This document shows, one piece after another, positions 28,868 through 38,076 of a DNA stretch of 64,000 nucleotides. Position numbers and translations under genes: made by a program. This DNA is from Treponema sp. Lineage in GTDB: Bacteria; Spirochaetota; Spirochaetia; Treponematales; Treponemataceae. How positions within the stretch are numbered: the first letter of the stretch is position 1; each line of letters begins with the position of its first letter. The stretch lies in assembly GCA_024402695.1 (NCBI GenBank), contig JAKSTG010000001.1, positions 240,715-304,714 on the forward strand, read 5' to 3'. The notes beneath the pieces are model-generated. The model saw only the letters and a list, made by a program, of their open reading frames with translations, was not told where the DNA came from and searched no databases.

Positions 28868-30130
28868 CTAATATTTTAAACCATTACTCTTACCCACGGT
28901 GGTGAAGCTGTAGCCTTTTGCCACAAGTTCCGGGTAAACTTCGCGGATAAGGGCCGGCATATAATCTGCAGACCACACATGGGCTATCATTATAACGCAT
29001 CCCGTTTTATTGGCAATATCCAGATTCTTGCGAAGTTCCTTCAAAAACTCTTCCCGGGTTTTCTGATTGTCCAGGAAGTAGCCGTTACGTTCATACCAGC
29101 CGTAGCCCAGTTCACGACTTACATAAGGAATCTTTGTTTCAACATTGGTTCTGGAATCAAGAAAATAGATTCCCTGCATATGGGCTACATCAATTACGGT
29201 TTCCATCTTTGCAATATCAGCTGTAATGAGGGAACCTTCGTGATTGTTCATTCCGGAAACAGGGCCAATCTGTGCAAGATTTTCCTGAACCAAAGCTCTG
29301 ATTTCGGAAGAAGTCATATCAGGTTTAATAGCCCCAGGCCCCGGATTCACATTAAGGTTCACCGCCTGCATTGGTTGATGAAGCATAAGTTCTGCCTGAG
29401 GAGCCGCCCTTACGGCAGCGGCGCTGGAAACCGAATCCCTGAGTTTTGGAAGAACGGCAACAGTTACCGGAATTTTCAGAGCAAGGAACTTTTTAAGATC
29501 ATCAAGGTTCTGTCCCCCGTCATCCAGAAGAATGCAGAGCTGAGCTCTATTCACTGCCTGAGGAAAATTAAACTGAGATGATGGAATCGGTTTAGGCTCT
29601 TCTGTTTTTGGCCGGGCCTGTTCAACCGATTTTGAAGGAGCATCAACCTTTGGAGAGGGCGTTGTTTTCACAGGCTCTTTTTTCACTGTTTCGTTTTTAG
29701 CCGTTTCCTTTTTTACAGTTTCAACTTTTGCAGTCTGCTTGGTTGAAGCCTGGGTTGTTTTTGAGGTATCTGTTTTTTTCTGTTCAGGAACAGTTGAAGT
29801 TTTTGAACTTTTAGAACCTTTTGTACTATCTGTAGAACTGGCTGAAGAACTGGCCGCCTTGGCAGGAGTTTCTTTCTTTTCAGAAACAGCCGGCTTTTCT
29901 GTTTTTGTCACAGCAACAGGTTCGCTAATATCAGGACGTCTCTCGGCGATTGTAGTAACCAGAAGAAGAACCATGCAGAAAATTACTACGCTTCCACAAA
30001 GAACAATAAGTCCCATAGGTGAAACTGCAACCTTTCCTTTCTTTACGGGAGATTTACTGGAAACAGTCTTTCTTTTTGAGGAAGTCTTTTTTGTCGGAGT
30101 CTTCTTTGCAGGAGTCTTTTTCTGTGCCAT
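28868..30130 (-). CDS. YibQ-type divergent polysaccharide deacetylase
   Basis: 420 residues. A Lys-rich cytoplasmic head, then one membrane helix (MGLIVLCGSVVIFCMVLLLV, near 40-60), a long Lys/Thr/Ser/Pro linker (about 75-190), then the divergent polysaccharide deacetylase domain with LCILLDDGGQNLDD, VTVAVLPKL, AELMLHQPMQ, GMNNHEGS and YFLDSRT. The Asp pair and His-rich strands fit the family metal site. The substrate is unknown, presumably a cell-wall or surface glycan. It starts 58 nt after znuB on the same strand, so read-through from the zinc operon is possible. Confidence 0.87.
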   Translation of the reverse strand: MAQKKTPAKKTPTKKTSSKRKTVSSKSPVKKGKVAVSPMGLIVLCGSVVIFCMVLLLVTTIAERRPDISEPVAVTKTEKPAVSEKKETPAKAASSSASSTDSTKGSKSSKTSTVPEQKKTDTSKTTQASTKQTAKVETVKKETAKNETVKKEPVKTTPSPKVDAPSKSVEQARPKTEEPKPIPSSQFNFPQAVNRAQLCILLDDGGQNLDDLKKFLALKIPVTVAVLPKLRDSVSSAAAVRAAPQAELMLHQPMQAVNLNVNPGPGAIKPDMTSSEIRALVQENLAQIGPVSGMNNHEGSLITADIAKMETVIDVAHMQGIYFLDSRTNVETKIPYVSRELGYGWYERNGYFLDNQKTREEFLKELRKNLDIANKTGCVIMIAHVWSADYMPALIREVYPELVAKGYSFTTVGKSNGLKY

Positions 30131-30188
30131 TTATTTAATGAATCTATTTTATCATCTTCGTAATTTTGTTCAAATACACCCGGCCAGA

Positions 30189-31022
30189 TTATTTTCTGCA
30201 GGTTTTACCTATTACAGAACAGATTCCGAAAACGATTATATCTGCGGCAACGATTGTGGCTCCTACAGGAGTTGATCCCAGAATCGAAACAAGGATTCCC
30301 GCTAGAGAGCAGACAACAGAAATTACTGCGGAAGCAATTACTGCACTTTTGTAGTTTGTGAAAATTGCCATGGCACTTAAGGCCGGGAAAATAATCAGGG
30401 CTGAAATCAGAAGAGATCCTACAAGATTCATTGCAAGCACAATGATGATTGCAGTAACCACAGCTACAGCAAGGTTGTAAGCTCCGGCAGGAGTTCCTGT
30501 TGCACGGGCAAAGGTCTCGTCAAAAGTAATGGCAAAAATCCTGTTGTAATAGAAAATAAAAAACAGAATCACAAGAACAGACATAATGACACAGGTCCAA
30601 ACTTCGCCTTTGGTCAAAGTAAGAATGGAAGTAGAACCAAAAAGTGTAGAACAAACGTCCCCTGCAACATTTGCTGAAGTAGAAAAAATATTGAGCATCA
30701 GATAACCAAGGGCCAGAGCCCCTACACTGAACATGGCTATTGCAGCATCCCCCTGAATGCGGGCATTCTTACTTCCTCTTAAAAGAAGAATCGCTGCAAG
30801 AACTGTAACAGGCATTACGACCAGTGTGCTGTTGGAAATCTTCAGGACTGTTGCCAGAGCGATGGCACCAAAAGCAACATGGCTTAAACCGTCACCAATA
30901 AATGAAAAACGCTTCAGAACCAGAGTTACTCCGAAAAGAGAAGAACAAAGGGCAATCAGAACACCAACAATCAGTGCATAGCGAACAAAAGGATAACTTA
31001 AATAAAACAAAAGCATTTCCAT
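30189..31022 (-). CDS. znuB: ZnuB-type metal ABC transporter permease
   Basis: 277 residues of the ABC-3 family with about eight membrane segments, such as ALIVGVLIALCSSLFGVTLV and VGSLLISALIIFPALSAMAI, and the conserved DGLSHVAFGAIALA loop. Forms the inner-membrane channel for the substrate delivered by the lipoprotein two genes upstream. GAGGAG before the ATG; begins 3 nt after the znuC stop. Zinc rather than manganese is inferred from the adjacent Fur-family regulator and the His-rich ATPase tail. Confidence 0.88.
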   Translation of the reverse strand: MEMLLFYLSYPFVRYALIVGVLIALCSSLFGVTLVLKRFSFIGDGLSHVAFGAIALATVLKISNSTLVVMPVTVLAAILLLRGSKNARIQGDAAIAMFSVGALALGYLMLNIFSTSANVAGDVCSTLFGSTSILTLTKGEVWTCVIMSVLVILFFIFYYNRIFAITFDETFARATGTPAGAYNLAVAVVTAIIIVLAMNLVGSLLISALIIFPALSAMAIFTNYKSAVIASAVISVVCSLAGILVSILGSTPVGATIVAADIIVFGICSVIGKTCRK

Positions 31023-31025
31023 AAA

Positions 31026-31736
31026 CTAGTTCTCCTCGTGATGATAGTGGTGATGACAATGTTCACCGTGATAAGTCAGATATTCTTCGATGGTCATGAA
31101 ATGAGTGTGATCCTTACCAAGAGTCAGAATGTGACTTGCATACTTAACTGCTTCATCCACATCATGAGAAATCATAATGACTGTCATTCCATCGTTATTA
31201 AGTTTTTCCACCAGCTTGTACATTTCACTCATGGCATTAGGATCCAGTCCAGTTACTGGTTCATCAAGAAGAATAAGGCGGCTTGCGGCACAAAGGGCAC
31301 GAGCCAGAAGGACTCTCTGCTGCTGTCCTCCAGAAAGATTTCTGAAACACTTGTTTTTCAGATGAGTGATTTCCATTTTTTCAAGGGCGGCGGTAGCCAG
31401 ATCTTTTTCCTTTTTTGAATAAAAAGGACGAAGATGGATTTTATTCAAAGTTCCCGAAAGAACGATTTCCCATACTGATGCGGGAAAATCTTTCTGCACT
31501 GCACTGGTCTGTGGAAGGTAACCAATATCTCTTGAAGAAAGGCCTTCTCCAAAATCAAAGAAACCTGACAAAGGCTTTTCAAGACCAAGAAGAGTTTTTA
31601 CAAGAGTAGATTTTCCGCTTCCGTTTTCGCCGACAATACAAAGATAATCTCCGGCAGTCACTTCAAAAGAAACTGGAGCCGCAACAGCGTTTCCGTTGTA
31701 CCCCAGAACAAGATTTTCACAATTAATCATTGCCAC
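31026..31736 (-). CDS. znuC: ZnuC-type metal ABC transporter ATPase with His-rich tail
   Basis: 236 residues. Walker A GENGSGKST, Q loop YLPQTS, signature LSGGQQQR, Walker B RLILLDEPVTGLD and switch ISHDVDEA are all present. Odd point: the C-terminus carries a short run with six His and one Cys (YHGEHCHHHYHHEEN), a likely metal-sensing or buffering tail. The GTG at 31736 has GGAGG 6 nt upstream; an in-frame ATG at 31730 is the alternative. Its 5' end overlaps the znuA stop. Confidence 0.9.
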   Translation of the reverse strand: MAMINCENLVLGYNGNAVAAPVSFEVTAGDYLCIVGENGSGKSTLVKTLLGLEKPLSGFFDFGEGLSSRDIGYLPQTSAVQKDFPASVWEIVLSGTLNKIHLRPFYSKKEKDLATAALEKMEITHLKNKCFRNLSGGQQQRVLLARALCAASRLILLDEPVTGLDPNAMSEMYKLVEKLNNDGMTVIMISHDVDEAVKYASHILTLGKDHTHFMTIEEYLTYHGEHCHHHYHHEEN

Positions 31737-32769
31737 GAAGAGCCTCCAGATTCTGTTCCATAAGCTTCAGATAAGTAACACCGTTTCTGATATCAATGTC
31801 AGTAACATTCTGCATGGAATTCAGAACCTTGATTTTTGTATCAGTTCCGGCAGCCTGAATAATCTGTGCTGCCATTTTTTTATTGGAATCTTCAAGAACA
31901 TAAATATTTTTCAGATTCTGTTTCTGTACTGTTTCAATAAGAGTTACCAAAGTAGAAAAACTTGCTTCACTTTCTGCACTGCAGCCAGGAAATGCTGCGT
32001 AATAAGGAAGATCATAATCTTCTGTAAAATACCTGAAAGGAAAACGGTCCGCAAAAAGAAGTACAGGATTACCGGAGAGAACTGTTTTGAATTCTTCATC
32101 CAATTGCTTCATGCTTTCCAGATATTTTTCCAGACGAACCTGATATTCCTCGGCATTCTGAGGATCCAGATTCTGGAAAACACCTTCCATAAACTGAACG
32201 CCGAAAGAGGCATTTTTCAAAGAAAGCCAGATATGTTCATCATATTCTGTTTCTTCTTCGTTCCCTTCATTTTCTTCTTCACCAAAATCATCTTCTTCCA
32301 GAAGACTCAAGCCTTCAAAAAAATCAATTTTCGAAGCTTCGTTAATGTTGGACATCAAAGAAAATCTCATCTGGCTTTTGTTTTTTGATGACTTCAAAGC
32401 TTCTTCAATCCACTTATCAGATTCTCCGCCAATATAAAAAAGAACATCTGCAGAATTCAGTTTTGCAAGATCTGCTACGCTTGGCTGAAAGTTGTGGAGG
32501 TCTGTCCCCTTTTTCATCATAAGTTCCAGTTTAAACTTAGAGTTAGAATCTCCTCCAAGAACCGATTTACACCAGTCATAAAGAGGAAAAACAGTGCATA
32601 AAACAGTGAGCTGTTTTCCATCTTTTTTCTCTGATAATTCTCTGAATGCGCGGGCATTCCAGTTCAATTCTTCATCGGCAGGATTTTTGTTTTCTTTTTT
32701 ACAGCCCACAAAAGAAACTGCGACAAAAAGAGACATCAGAAATAAAAACAAAGTTTTTGATTTCTTCAT
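31723..32769 (-). CDS. znuA: ZnuA-type zinc-binding lipoprotein
   Basis: About 348 residues. Signal peptide with lipobox VSFVGC near residues 16-21. Seen: TVFPLYDW, GTDLHNFQPS with the metal-binding His, VLFYIGGESD, DEHIWLSLKN and RFPFRYFTEDYDLPYYA. In place of the His-rich loop of typical ZnuA there is an acidic loop (EEDDFGEEENEGNEEE). Start ATG 32769 has GGAG 9 nt upstream; an upstream in-frame start at 32805 overlaps the zur gene. A cluster A-I solute-binding protein; zinc is favoured over manganese by context. Confidence 0.88.
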   Translation of the reverse strand: MKKSKTLFLFLMSLFVAVSFVGCKKENKNPADEELNWNARAFRELSEKKDGKQLTVLCTVFPLYDWCKSVLGGDSNSKFKLELMMKKGTDLHNFQPSVADLAKLNSADVLFYIGGESDKWIEEALKSSKNKSQMRFSLMSNINEASKIDFFEGLSLLEEDDFGEEENEGNEEETEYDEHIWLSLKNASFGVQFMEGVFQNLDPQNAEEYQVRLEKYLESMKQLDEEFKTVLSGNPVLLFADRFPFRYFTEDYDLPYYAAFPGCSAESEASFSTLVTLIETVQKQNLKNIYVLEDSNKKMAAQIIQAAGTDTKIKVLNSMQNVTDIDIRNGVTYLKLMEQNLEALRGND

Positions 32770-32773
32770 GACC

Positions 32774-33193
32774 TTATTCTCCTTTGCTGTTACGGCAGGT
32801 TTCACACAGACCTTTCAGAATTGACTGTCTGCAGTCAAGGAAAAACCTGTGGTCTTTCATAAGATGTTCCTGGATCTCGTCCATAAAATCACATTCCATA
32901 TGGAACAGTTTTCCACATTCTGCACACTGAAGGTGAATGTGATGACCGCAGTCGGAATCTTCGGAAACCACCTGATACTGGGCAGCGTCTTCGTTGTCAG
33001 TTTTTCGTTTTATCAAAACACCTTTTTCTACAAGACGATCTATATTACGGTAAACCGTTGTTACGTTTACAGTGCTGTCACATTTTTTCAGATATTCTGA
33101 AATTTCTCCGGCGGTGAAAGTCACATCGTGATGCTTGAGGATAAATTCATTTATGAGGTCTTTTGTTTTTGTTTTGTAATTCTTCTGTTCCAT
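32774..33193 (-). CDS. zur: Fur-family metalloregulator, probable Zur
   Basis: 139 residues. The N-terminal winged helix includes VTFTAGEISEYLKKCDSTVN and TVYRNIDRLVEKGVL. The C-terminal metal domain has GHHIHLQCAECGKLFHMEC (HHxH plus CxxC) and a final CETC, the structural zinc pairs of the Fur family. It begins 21 nt from two palindromic boxes, so it is probably autoregulated with znuACB. Fur, PerR and Zur cannot be told apart by sequence alone; the linked zinc-type transporter argues for Zur. No clear Shine-Dalgarno precedes ATG 33193. Confidence 0.85.
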   Translation of the reverse strand: MEQKNYKTKTKDLINEFILKHHDVTFTAGEISEYLKKCDSTVNVTTVYRNIDRLVEKGVLIKRKTDNEDAAQYQVVSEDSDCGHHIHLQCAECGKLFHMECDFMDEIQEHLMKDHRFFLDCRQSILKGLCETCRNSKGE

Positions 33194-33214
33194 AAATAAA
33201 TAAAATAAAAAAAA

Positions 33215-33246
33215 TGCAAACGACTTGCATTTGCAAATCATTTGCA
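33215..33246. promoter_or_regulatory. Tandem Zur/Fur-type operator boxes
   Basis: Two 15-bp 7-1-7 inverted repeats: TGCAAACGACTTGCA (33215-33229, imperfect) and TGCAAATCATTTGCA (33232-33246, perfect), centres 17 bp apart, together forming a near-perfect 40-bp palindrome (33211-33250). Placed just upstream of zur-znuACB, as expected for zinc-dependent repression. Confidence 0.75.
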
Positions 33247-33286
33247 TTTTATGGTTTATCAGAGGAATTGTCAATTATAACAGATT

Positions 33287-34708
33287 TTACTCGAACCAGA
33301 GTTTTCTGAGCTGAGGATTTCCTTCACCTTTGAAAGTGATATAAAGGGCGTGAACTCCGTCAGGAATTGCAACGTCGGTGCTGCCTTTTACCCAGAAGTT
33401 GGTGTATCCTACTTTCACTTCGCCCCAGACTTTTCCTTCCGGTTCTGTGCGGATTTCAAAAACTCCGTTGGCATAGGCACGGGTTTCCAGAGTGATTTTC
33501 TTCACACCTTTGAAATCGAAATATTTAAATCCTACAGTTGAGCCTTCATAAAGTCTTGTGATATATGAAAGGTCTTCTTCGCCGTCTGTACATTCCTGCA
33601 TGATTTTTGGGAATCCTTCGGCAACATAAAGTGAAGGTTTCTTGGTCCAGATGTTACAGGCAATGTAAGCAGGATATTCCCCTTCAGCCTTAAGAGGTCC
33701 GCCGTTAAGACCGCAGGAAGTGATTTCAACCTGTGGGATTTTTCCATCTTCTGTAAAAGTGATTTTTTCGGCACAGCCCTGGCGTGAATACCAGTCTCCG
33801 TTTGTGTGACGGTGATAGAAAATGTACCAGCCGGAAGCATCCCCTGCTCCACCTTCGGCATTTGGAATTTCAACGATACTTCCGTGGTTGTTGGCGCCGT
33901 AACAGGCAGGAACATCCGCTTTCTTGTAGGAATCGATTCCGATATCGCTGTTTGAAACGATTACGCCGCCGTATTTGAATCCTTCGCGTGGATTCTTGCT
34001 TGTGGCGTAGCAAAGTTCATGCATAACTTCCGAAGAATAGATGAAGTAATAGGTATCTCCCCATTTACGGATTGAGCTTGCTTCAAAGAAAGAATGGCCT
34101 TCGAAGCCTGAACCCTGACAATATTCAATTCCAGGTACAACCAGAACAGGTTCTTCTATTATAGTGAGCATATCTTTATCAAGAGTTACACACCAGGAAC
34201 CGTGACGGCTTTTGTCTCCGCGTCCACAGAAACCTGTGTAAAGATAAGTTTTATCCCCTTCTGTAAGTACGCCAGGGTCAAACTGAGGTTCATCGCCTGC
34301 TCTTTCGCCAAGTCTTGTTCCATCCTGATAATGAACGTAACCGTAGAATTTGTATGGTCCCTGAGGAACATCACTTACGGCAACAGAAACCAGTGAATAT
34401 TTATCAAGACAATAGAAGAGATAATATTTTCCGTCAGGTCCTACTGTTACGTCAGGAGCATAAAGAACTGCAAGTCCGTCCTTGTTCACAGGATCGTCTG
34501 TGCGCTTATATGAAACGCCTTCGTATCTCCAGTTTCCAAGATCATCTACAGGAGCACTCCAGCAGACATAATCGTTGAGACAGAATACAGGACAGCCGTA
34601 GTGGTCATGGCTTCCGTATACATAAACACGTCCATTAAAAACGTAAGGTTCTCCGTCAGGAATGTATTCGTAAGACGGAAGATAAGGATTGAAGGCTTGT
34701 TTTTTCAT
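33287..34708 (-). CDS. Glycoside hydrolase family 43-type protein (cytoplasmic)
   Basis: About 473 residues with no signal peptide. A five-bladed propeller of the GH43 type is suggested by YEYIPDGEPYVFNGRVYVYG, CWSAPVDDLGNWRYEG, LYAPDVTVGPDGKYYLFY, GEPQFDPGV-like AGDEPQFDPGVL and FFEASSIRKWGDTYYFIY (a catalytic Glu region). The last 100 residues look like a carbohydrate-binding beta-sandwich (CBM6-like). Likely acts on imported arabino- or xylo-oligosaccharides. GTG in-frame at 34726 overlaps nothing, but ATG 34708 has AGGA about 8 nt upstream, so I use it. No transporter or sugar regulator adjoins. Confidence 0.85.
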   Translation of the reverse strand: MKKQAFNPYLPSYEYIPDGEPYVFNGRVYVYGSHDHYGCPVFCLNDYVCWSAPVDDLGNWRYEGVSYKRTDDPVNKDGLAVLYAPDVTVGPDGKYYLFYCLDKYSLVSVAVSDVPQGPYKFYGYVHYQDGTRLGERAGDEPQFDPGVLTEGDKTYLYTGFCGRGDKSRHGSWCVTLDKDMLTIIEEPVLVVPGIEYCQGSGFEGHSFFEASSIRKWGDTYYFIYSSEVMHELCYATSKNPREGFKYGGVIVSNSDIGIDSYKKADVPACYGANNHGSIVEIPNAEGGAGDASGWYIFYHRHTNGDWYSRQGCAEKITFTEDGKIPQVEITSCGLNGGPLKAEGEYPAYIACNIWTKKPSLYVAEGFPKIMQECTDGEEDLSYITRLYEGSTVGFKYFDFKGVKKITLETRAYANGVFEIRTEPEGKVWGEVKVGYTNFWVKGSTDVAIPDGVHALYITFKGEGNPQLRKLWFE

Positions 34709-34800
34709 AATAATTCCTTTTTTCACGATATAAGAATTTTATAAGGGATAAAGAAAGTTCTGACAATGAGTAATTTCACGGAAAAAAAAACAACAAATTT

Positions 34801-35379
34801 CTAATTTTTTTTCATTTCGGGGATTGTTGCCTGTTTGAAATATTTCGGCGACCTGCCGCTTAAGATCCACCGGCCATCATAAAAGCCGTTTTCGTTCATG
34901 CCCGGATAAACAAAAATCACTTTGGCAGGATTTTCTGTATCGTAAATGAATTCGTTGCTTTTCCATTCCTCCCGGTTTTCTGAAGGATAAGGCCACTGCT
35001 TGTCAGAAGGAGTATAAACTGTCATTTTGTAACGGCCGGCCTTTATGTTCAGGTGCATGGCAACACCGCCCGAAAGCCAGTAAGATTTCTGATATTTGTT
35101 CACAACATCTGGAATTGAAACCCACTCGTAAGTTGCCTTAGCCGCAGAACAGGTAACATCATTTCCATCCATGTCTTCAATTCTAAGCCAGCAGCGAATA
35201 TCGTTGATGTGTTCCGTGTTTTGAGGACGATAAATAATCAGTTCCCACCAGTTGTGCTTAAGGTCAGGTTTCGTTTCCTTTGTTGAATGAATCGGGACAC
35301 CCGGATCCAGAGGAAGTTCTGCCCAGGCTGCGGAAAAAAGAGAAAGAAGCAGTATTAAAAAAGAAAAGATTCGCTTCAT
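34801..35379 (-). CDS. Small secreted protein of unknown function
   Basis: 192 residues with a signal peptide (MKRIFSFLILLLSLFSAAWA). The mature part is Trp/Tyr-rich (HNWWELIIYRPQNTEH, EWVSIPDVVNKYQKSYWLSG, AGRYKMTVYTPSDKQWP), with spacing suggestive of a beta-sandwich. I do not recognise the family. The start is 49 nt from the PucR gene stop; upstream is TATACT 11 nt before the ATG with ATTACA 18 nt further, and no Shine-Dalgarno, so it may have its own promoter and a very short leader. Confidence 0.65.
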   Translation of the reverse strand: MKRIFSFLILLLSLFSAAWAELPLDPGVPIHSTKETKPDLKHNWWELIIYRPQNTEHINDIRCWLRIEDMDGNDVTCSAAKATYEWVSIPDVVNKYQKSYWLSGGVAMHLNIKAGRYKMTVYTPSDKQWPYPSENREEWKSNEFIYDTENPAKVIFVYPGMNENGFYDGRWILSGRSPKYFKQATIPEMKKN

Positions 35380-35428
35380 GCTGCTTTTACAGTATAACTC
35401 TTTTTTCCAGGTGATGTAATGGAATAAC

Positions 35429-36595
35429 CTATTTCAAAATCCCCATCATATGATAGCAGCGGATCAGCATGAAAATTTCTTCATCTGCAGTTGATTCTTC
35501 CAAATCCAGAAGGTCTTCTGCCTTTTTTATTCTGTAACGAATGGTATTTGTATGCTGATAGCATTCCTTACTGGTTTGAGCATAATCTCCGTTGTTTTTC
35601 ACGTAAGACATAAGGGTTCTTAAAAGATTTGCTTCGTGAAGTCTGTCGTATTCTTCCAGGACACTTATTTTATTAAGGATTTCCTGCCGCATAATATCAT
35701 TCTGTAACAGGACTATTATGTATTTATAAACTCCTACATAAGTATAAGAAAGATTATCGCGACCTTGAAATTGAGCCACATACGAAGCTATTTTTGCTTT
35801 ATAAACAGAATCTTTCATTCCGCCTAAATCAACAGGATTTGGGGAATACCCTAATATAAACGAGTTCTCTGAAAAACCATTCTGCTGAAGTACAGACTTA
35901 ATATAAGGCAGCGGGTGAATTTCATCTGCTTCTTCCTGGTTAAAACTGCACACAAGAACAATATCCTGACCCGTTTTTACAAAAGTATAAGAACTATCTG
36001 TCTCAAATTGACTGCTGTGATACATTATCTTATCAAAAAAAGTATGAACCAGAAGATTATCAGCCGGTGTTTTTGAGATAAGATTTACACAAATAATTTT
36101 ATTCTTAAAATCCGGGTTTATTTCCAGAGCCAGCTGGCGTACCTTTTCTTCATCATTTTTTCCGCTCATAATCAGATTCATTTTTTCTTCATGAATTATG
36201 TATTGAGCACGAGTCTTCATAGATTCATTTATGTTGATAATAAGGTCTTCCATGAATTCATCATAAAAAGAAAGAAGCGGGACATGTTCTTCTTTTGCCA
36301 GCTGAATCAGATCATCGGGTAATTTTTCATCCGGCATCATTTTAATGGCAATTCCAGAAACATGTTTCTGAATAAGGCGCTTTAAAGAATTATTAACTAG
36401 TTCAGGACATGAAGATGCAAAAAAATATGAAGCCAGAACAAAATAGCCGTAGCAATATCCTGAAAACTGAATTCTGCTGCTTTCATATTCCAGAATAACT
36501 GCTGTTGTTACTGTATTATTCAGATACTCTTTTCCGCTTAAAACATTGAACTTCTTAAACAGGGTAAGACTTAATATTTCATTAACAGTAATCAT
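35429..36595 (-). CDS. PucR/CdaR-family transcriptional regulator
   Basis: 388 residues. The N-terminal PucR-like domain (MITVNEILSLTLFKKFNVLSG...) is followed by a central GGDEF-related region and the C-terminal HTH_30 (SKECYQHTNTIRYRIKKAED). This family commonly controls purine, amino-acid or small-molecule catabolism. ATG 36595 is chosen because AAAGGTG lies 7 nt before it; GTG 36604 is inside that site. Its target is unknown; the neighbouring aminotransferase, hydroxyacid dehydrogenase and peptide transporter are candidates. Downstream gene is the small secreted protein. Confidence 0.83.
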   Translation of the reverse strand: MITVNEILSLTLFKKFNVLSGKEYLNNTVTTAVILEYESSRIQFSGYCYGYFVLASYFFASSCPELVNNSLKRLIQKHVSGIAIKMMPDEKLPDDLIQLAKEEHVPLLSFYDEFMEDLIININESMKTRAQYIIHEEKMNLIMSGKNDEEKVRQLALEINPDFKNKIICVNLISKTPADNLLVHTFFDKIMYHSSQFETDSSYTFVKTGQDIVLVCSFNQEEADEIHPLPYIKSVLQQNGFSENSFILGYSPNPVDLGGMKDSVYKAKIASYVAQFQGRDNLSYTYVGVYKYIIVLLQNDIMRQEILNKISVLEEYDRLHEANLLRTLMSYVKNNGDYAQTSKECYQHTNTIRYRIKKAEDLLDLEESTADEEIFMLIRCYHMMGILK

Positions 36596-36621
36596 AGGCG
36601 GCACCTTTGGTTAAAAAAATA

Positions 36622-36660
36622 AAGGCGCAATGACCGCTATTTGCACGTCATTGCGCCTTA
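36622..36660 (-). terminator. Intrinsic terminator after the HisC-like aminotransferase
   Basis: A 13-bp stem AAGGCGCAATGAC / GTCATTGCGCCTT with a 12-nt loop; on the minus strand it is followed by a T-rich run. The 36661-36812 stretch that precedes it holds only a small hairpin (CACTTTTT / AAAAAGTG) and no gene. Confidence 0.75.
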
Positions 36661-36812
36661 GTTACGTAATTTTAACCAAATCTCGCTTTTTTATTCAAGA
36701 TTTAGCCGATAGTTTTTCACTTTTTACAAAAAGTGACACTATTCCTTAGATTTTTTCCAAAAACAGTTTAGGAGGAGGCACAATTTTCAGAAAAAAACCT
36801 AAAAACCCAAAA

Positions 36813-37901
36813 TTATTTCAAAATCTCTTTCATTATTGCAAGGAACTTATCATTCATTTCTGCAGTTCCAATACTTACACGGTTCATTCCAACTGGTGCC
36901 CCAATCAGGACTTTCTGTTCTGCAAGTTTTGCATAAACTTCTGTGTTTTCAAGTTTTGGTGTCTTAAACAGAATAAAGTTTGTCTGACTTTCATAAACCT
37001 TGCAGCCTAATGCCTTAAGTTCACCAGTCAGTTTATCTCTTTCAATAGCATTCAGATCGGCAATTTTCTGAAGATATTCCTGATCCTGAAGAGCTGCAGT
37101 TGCCATTCTCTGTCCCAGGAAGTTGATGTTCCATGCAGCCCCTGACTTTCCAAGATAAGAAATCAGTTCTGGATTTCCTGCAGCAACCCCAATACGAAGA
37201 CCGGCCATACCGTAGGCTTTAGAAAAAGTCTTCAGAACAAGAAGTGGTTTTTCATAGCCTTCGTTAATCAGCTTGATCATGCTGTATGTTTCAGGACGAG
37301 TTACGAATTCCAGGTAAGCTTCGTCAATTACACAAAGAACATTTTCAGGAACTTTTCTTACAAACTCTTCAATTTTTACAGAATCTACATAAGTTCCTGT
37401 AGGGTTATTTGGATTTACTACAACAACCATTTTAGTCTTTGGAGTGATAGCAGCTAACATAGCATCCAGGTCATAGCGCATTTCAGAATCAAGCGGAACC
37501 ATAACAGGTGTAGCGCCTGCAACGTTCACTGTATCACGGAAAGCTTCATAGCTTGGATCCCCAAGAACAACTTCATCGCCTGCATTCAGGAAAACTTCTC
37601 CCAGAATATTGATAAGGGAACTTGAACCTGTTGCTGTACAAACGTGCATCATATCAGGAAGTCCATGAAGTTTTGCGAACTCTGTTTTCAGATCAACTGA
37701 GAACCAGTCCGGATAAATATTTGGTCTTTTACTGGCTTCTGCCAAAGCTTCAACAGCTTTTGGACTTGGCCCATAAGGGCTTTCATTATAGTTCAGACGA
37801 TAAATATCTGGAGTTGTATAACTGCTTACCGGCTGGCGGGCAGCACGTTTACTTTCTGGCAAAGCCTTAATTGAATCTCTTAAAAGTGTTCTGTATTCCA
37901 T
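36813..37901 (-). CDS. Histidinol-phosphate aminotransferase-like PLP enzyme
   Basis: 362 residues, fold-type I aminotransferase. Seen: RLNYNESPYGPSPKAVEAL (substrate-binding Asn/Pro), VVVVNPNNPTGT, CVIDEAYLEF, VLKTFSKAYGMAGLRIG (PLP lysine in TFSKAYG) and a C-terminal Arg region. ATG 37901 has AGGAG 7 nt upstream; the ATG two codons earlier is only 1 nt from it. No other his genes are near, so it may be a general aromatic or amino-acid transaminase of the HisC subfamily used in catabolism. Divergent from the MATE gene. Confidence 0.85.
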   Translation of the reverse strand: MEYRTLLRDSIKALPESKRAARQPVSSYTTPDIYRLNYNESPYGPSPKAVEALAEASKRPNIYPDWFSVDLKTEFAKLHGLPDMMHVCTATGSSSLINILGEVFLNAGDEVVLGDPSYEAFRDTVNVAGATPVMVPLDSEMRYDLDAMLAAITPKTKMVVVVNPNNPTGTYVDSVKIEEFVRKVPENVLCVIDEAYLEFVTRPETYSMIKLINEGYEKPLLVLKTFSKAYGMAGLRIGVAAGNPELISYLGKSGAAWNINFLGQRMATAALQDQEYLQKIADLNAIERDKLTGELKALGCKVYESQTNFILFKTPKLENTEVYAKLAEQKVLIGAPVGMNRVSIGTAEMNDKFLAIMKEILK

Positions 37902-38047
37902 ATTCATACTCCTGTTTATGGCACGTAGCCGTAGTCTCTTTCGTTTTATGTTTGGGAGTTTATAAAATTCAAAAATTAAAAACTATAAATTCTATACAAA
38001 ACTTTTTTTCCCTTTTTTGTAGCAATTACAATTCTTAATATAAAAAA

Positions 38048-38076
38048 TTGACTTTCAATATTGAAAATCTATAGGA
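38048..38076 (+). promoter_or_regulatory. Promoter of the MATE gene with palindromic operator candidate
   Basis: TTGACT (38048-38053), then TATAGG at 38070-38075. The 14-bp perfect palindrome TTTCAATATTGAAA (38053-38066) fills most of the spacer, where a repressor would block polymerase. A short G+C-rich hairpin (about 38095-38115) precedes the start. Confidence 0.45.
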
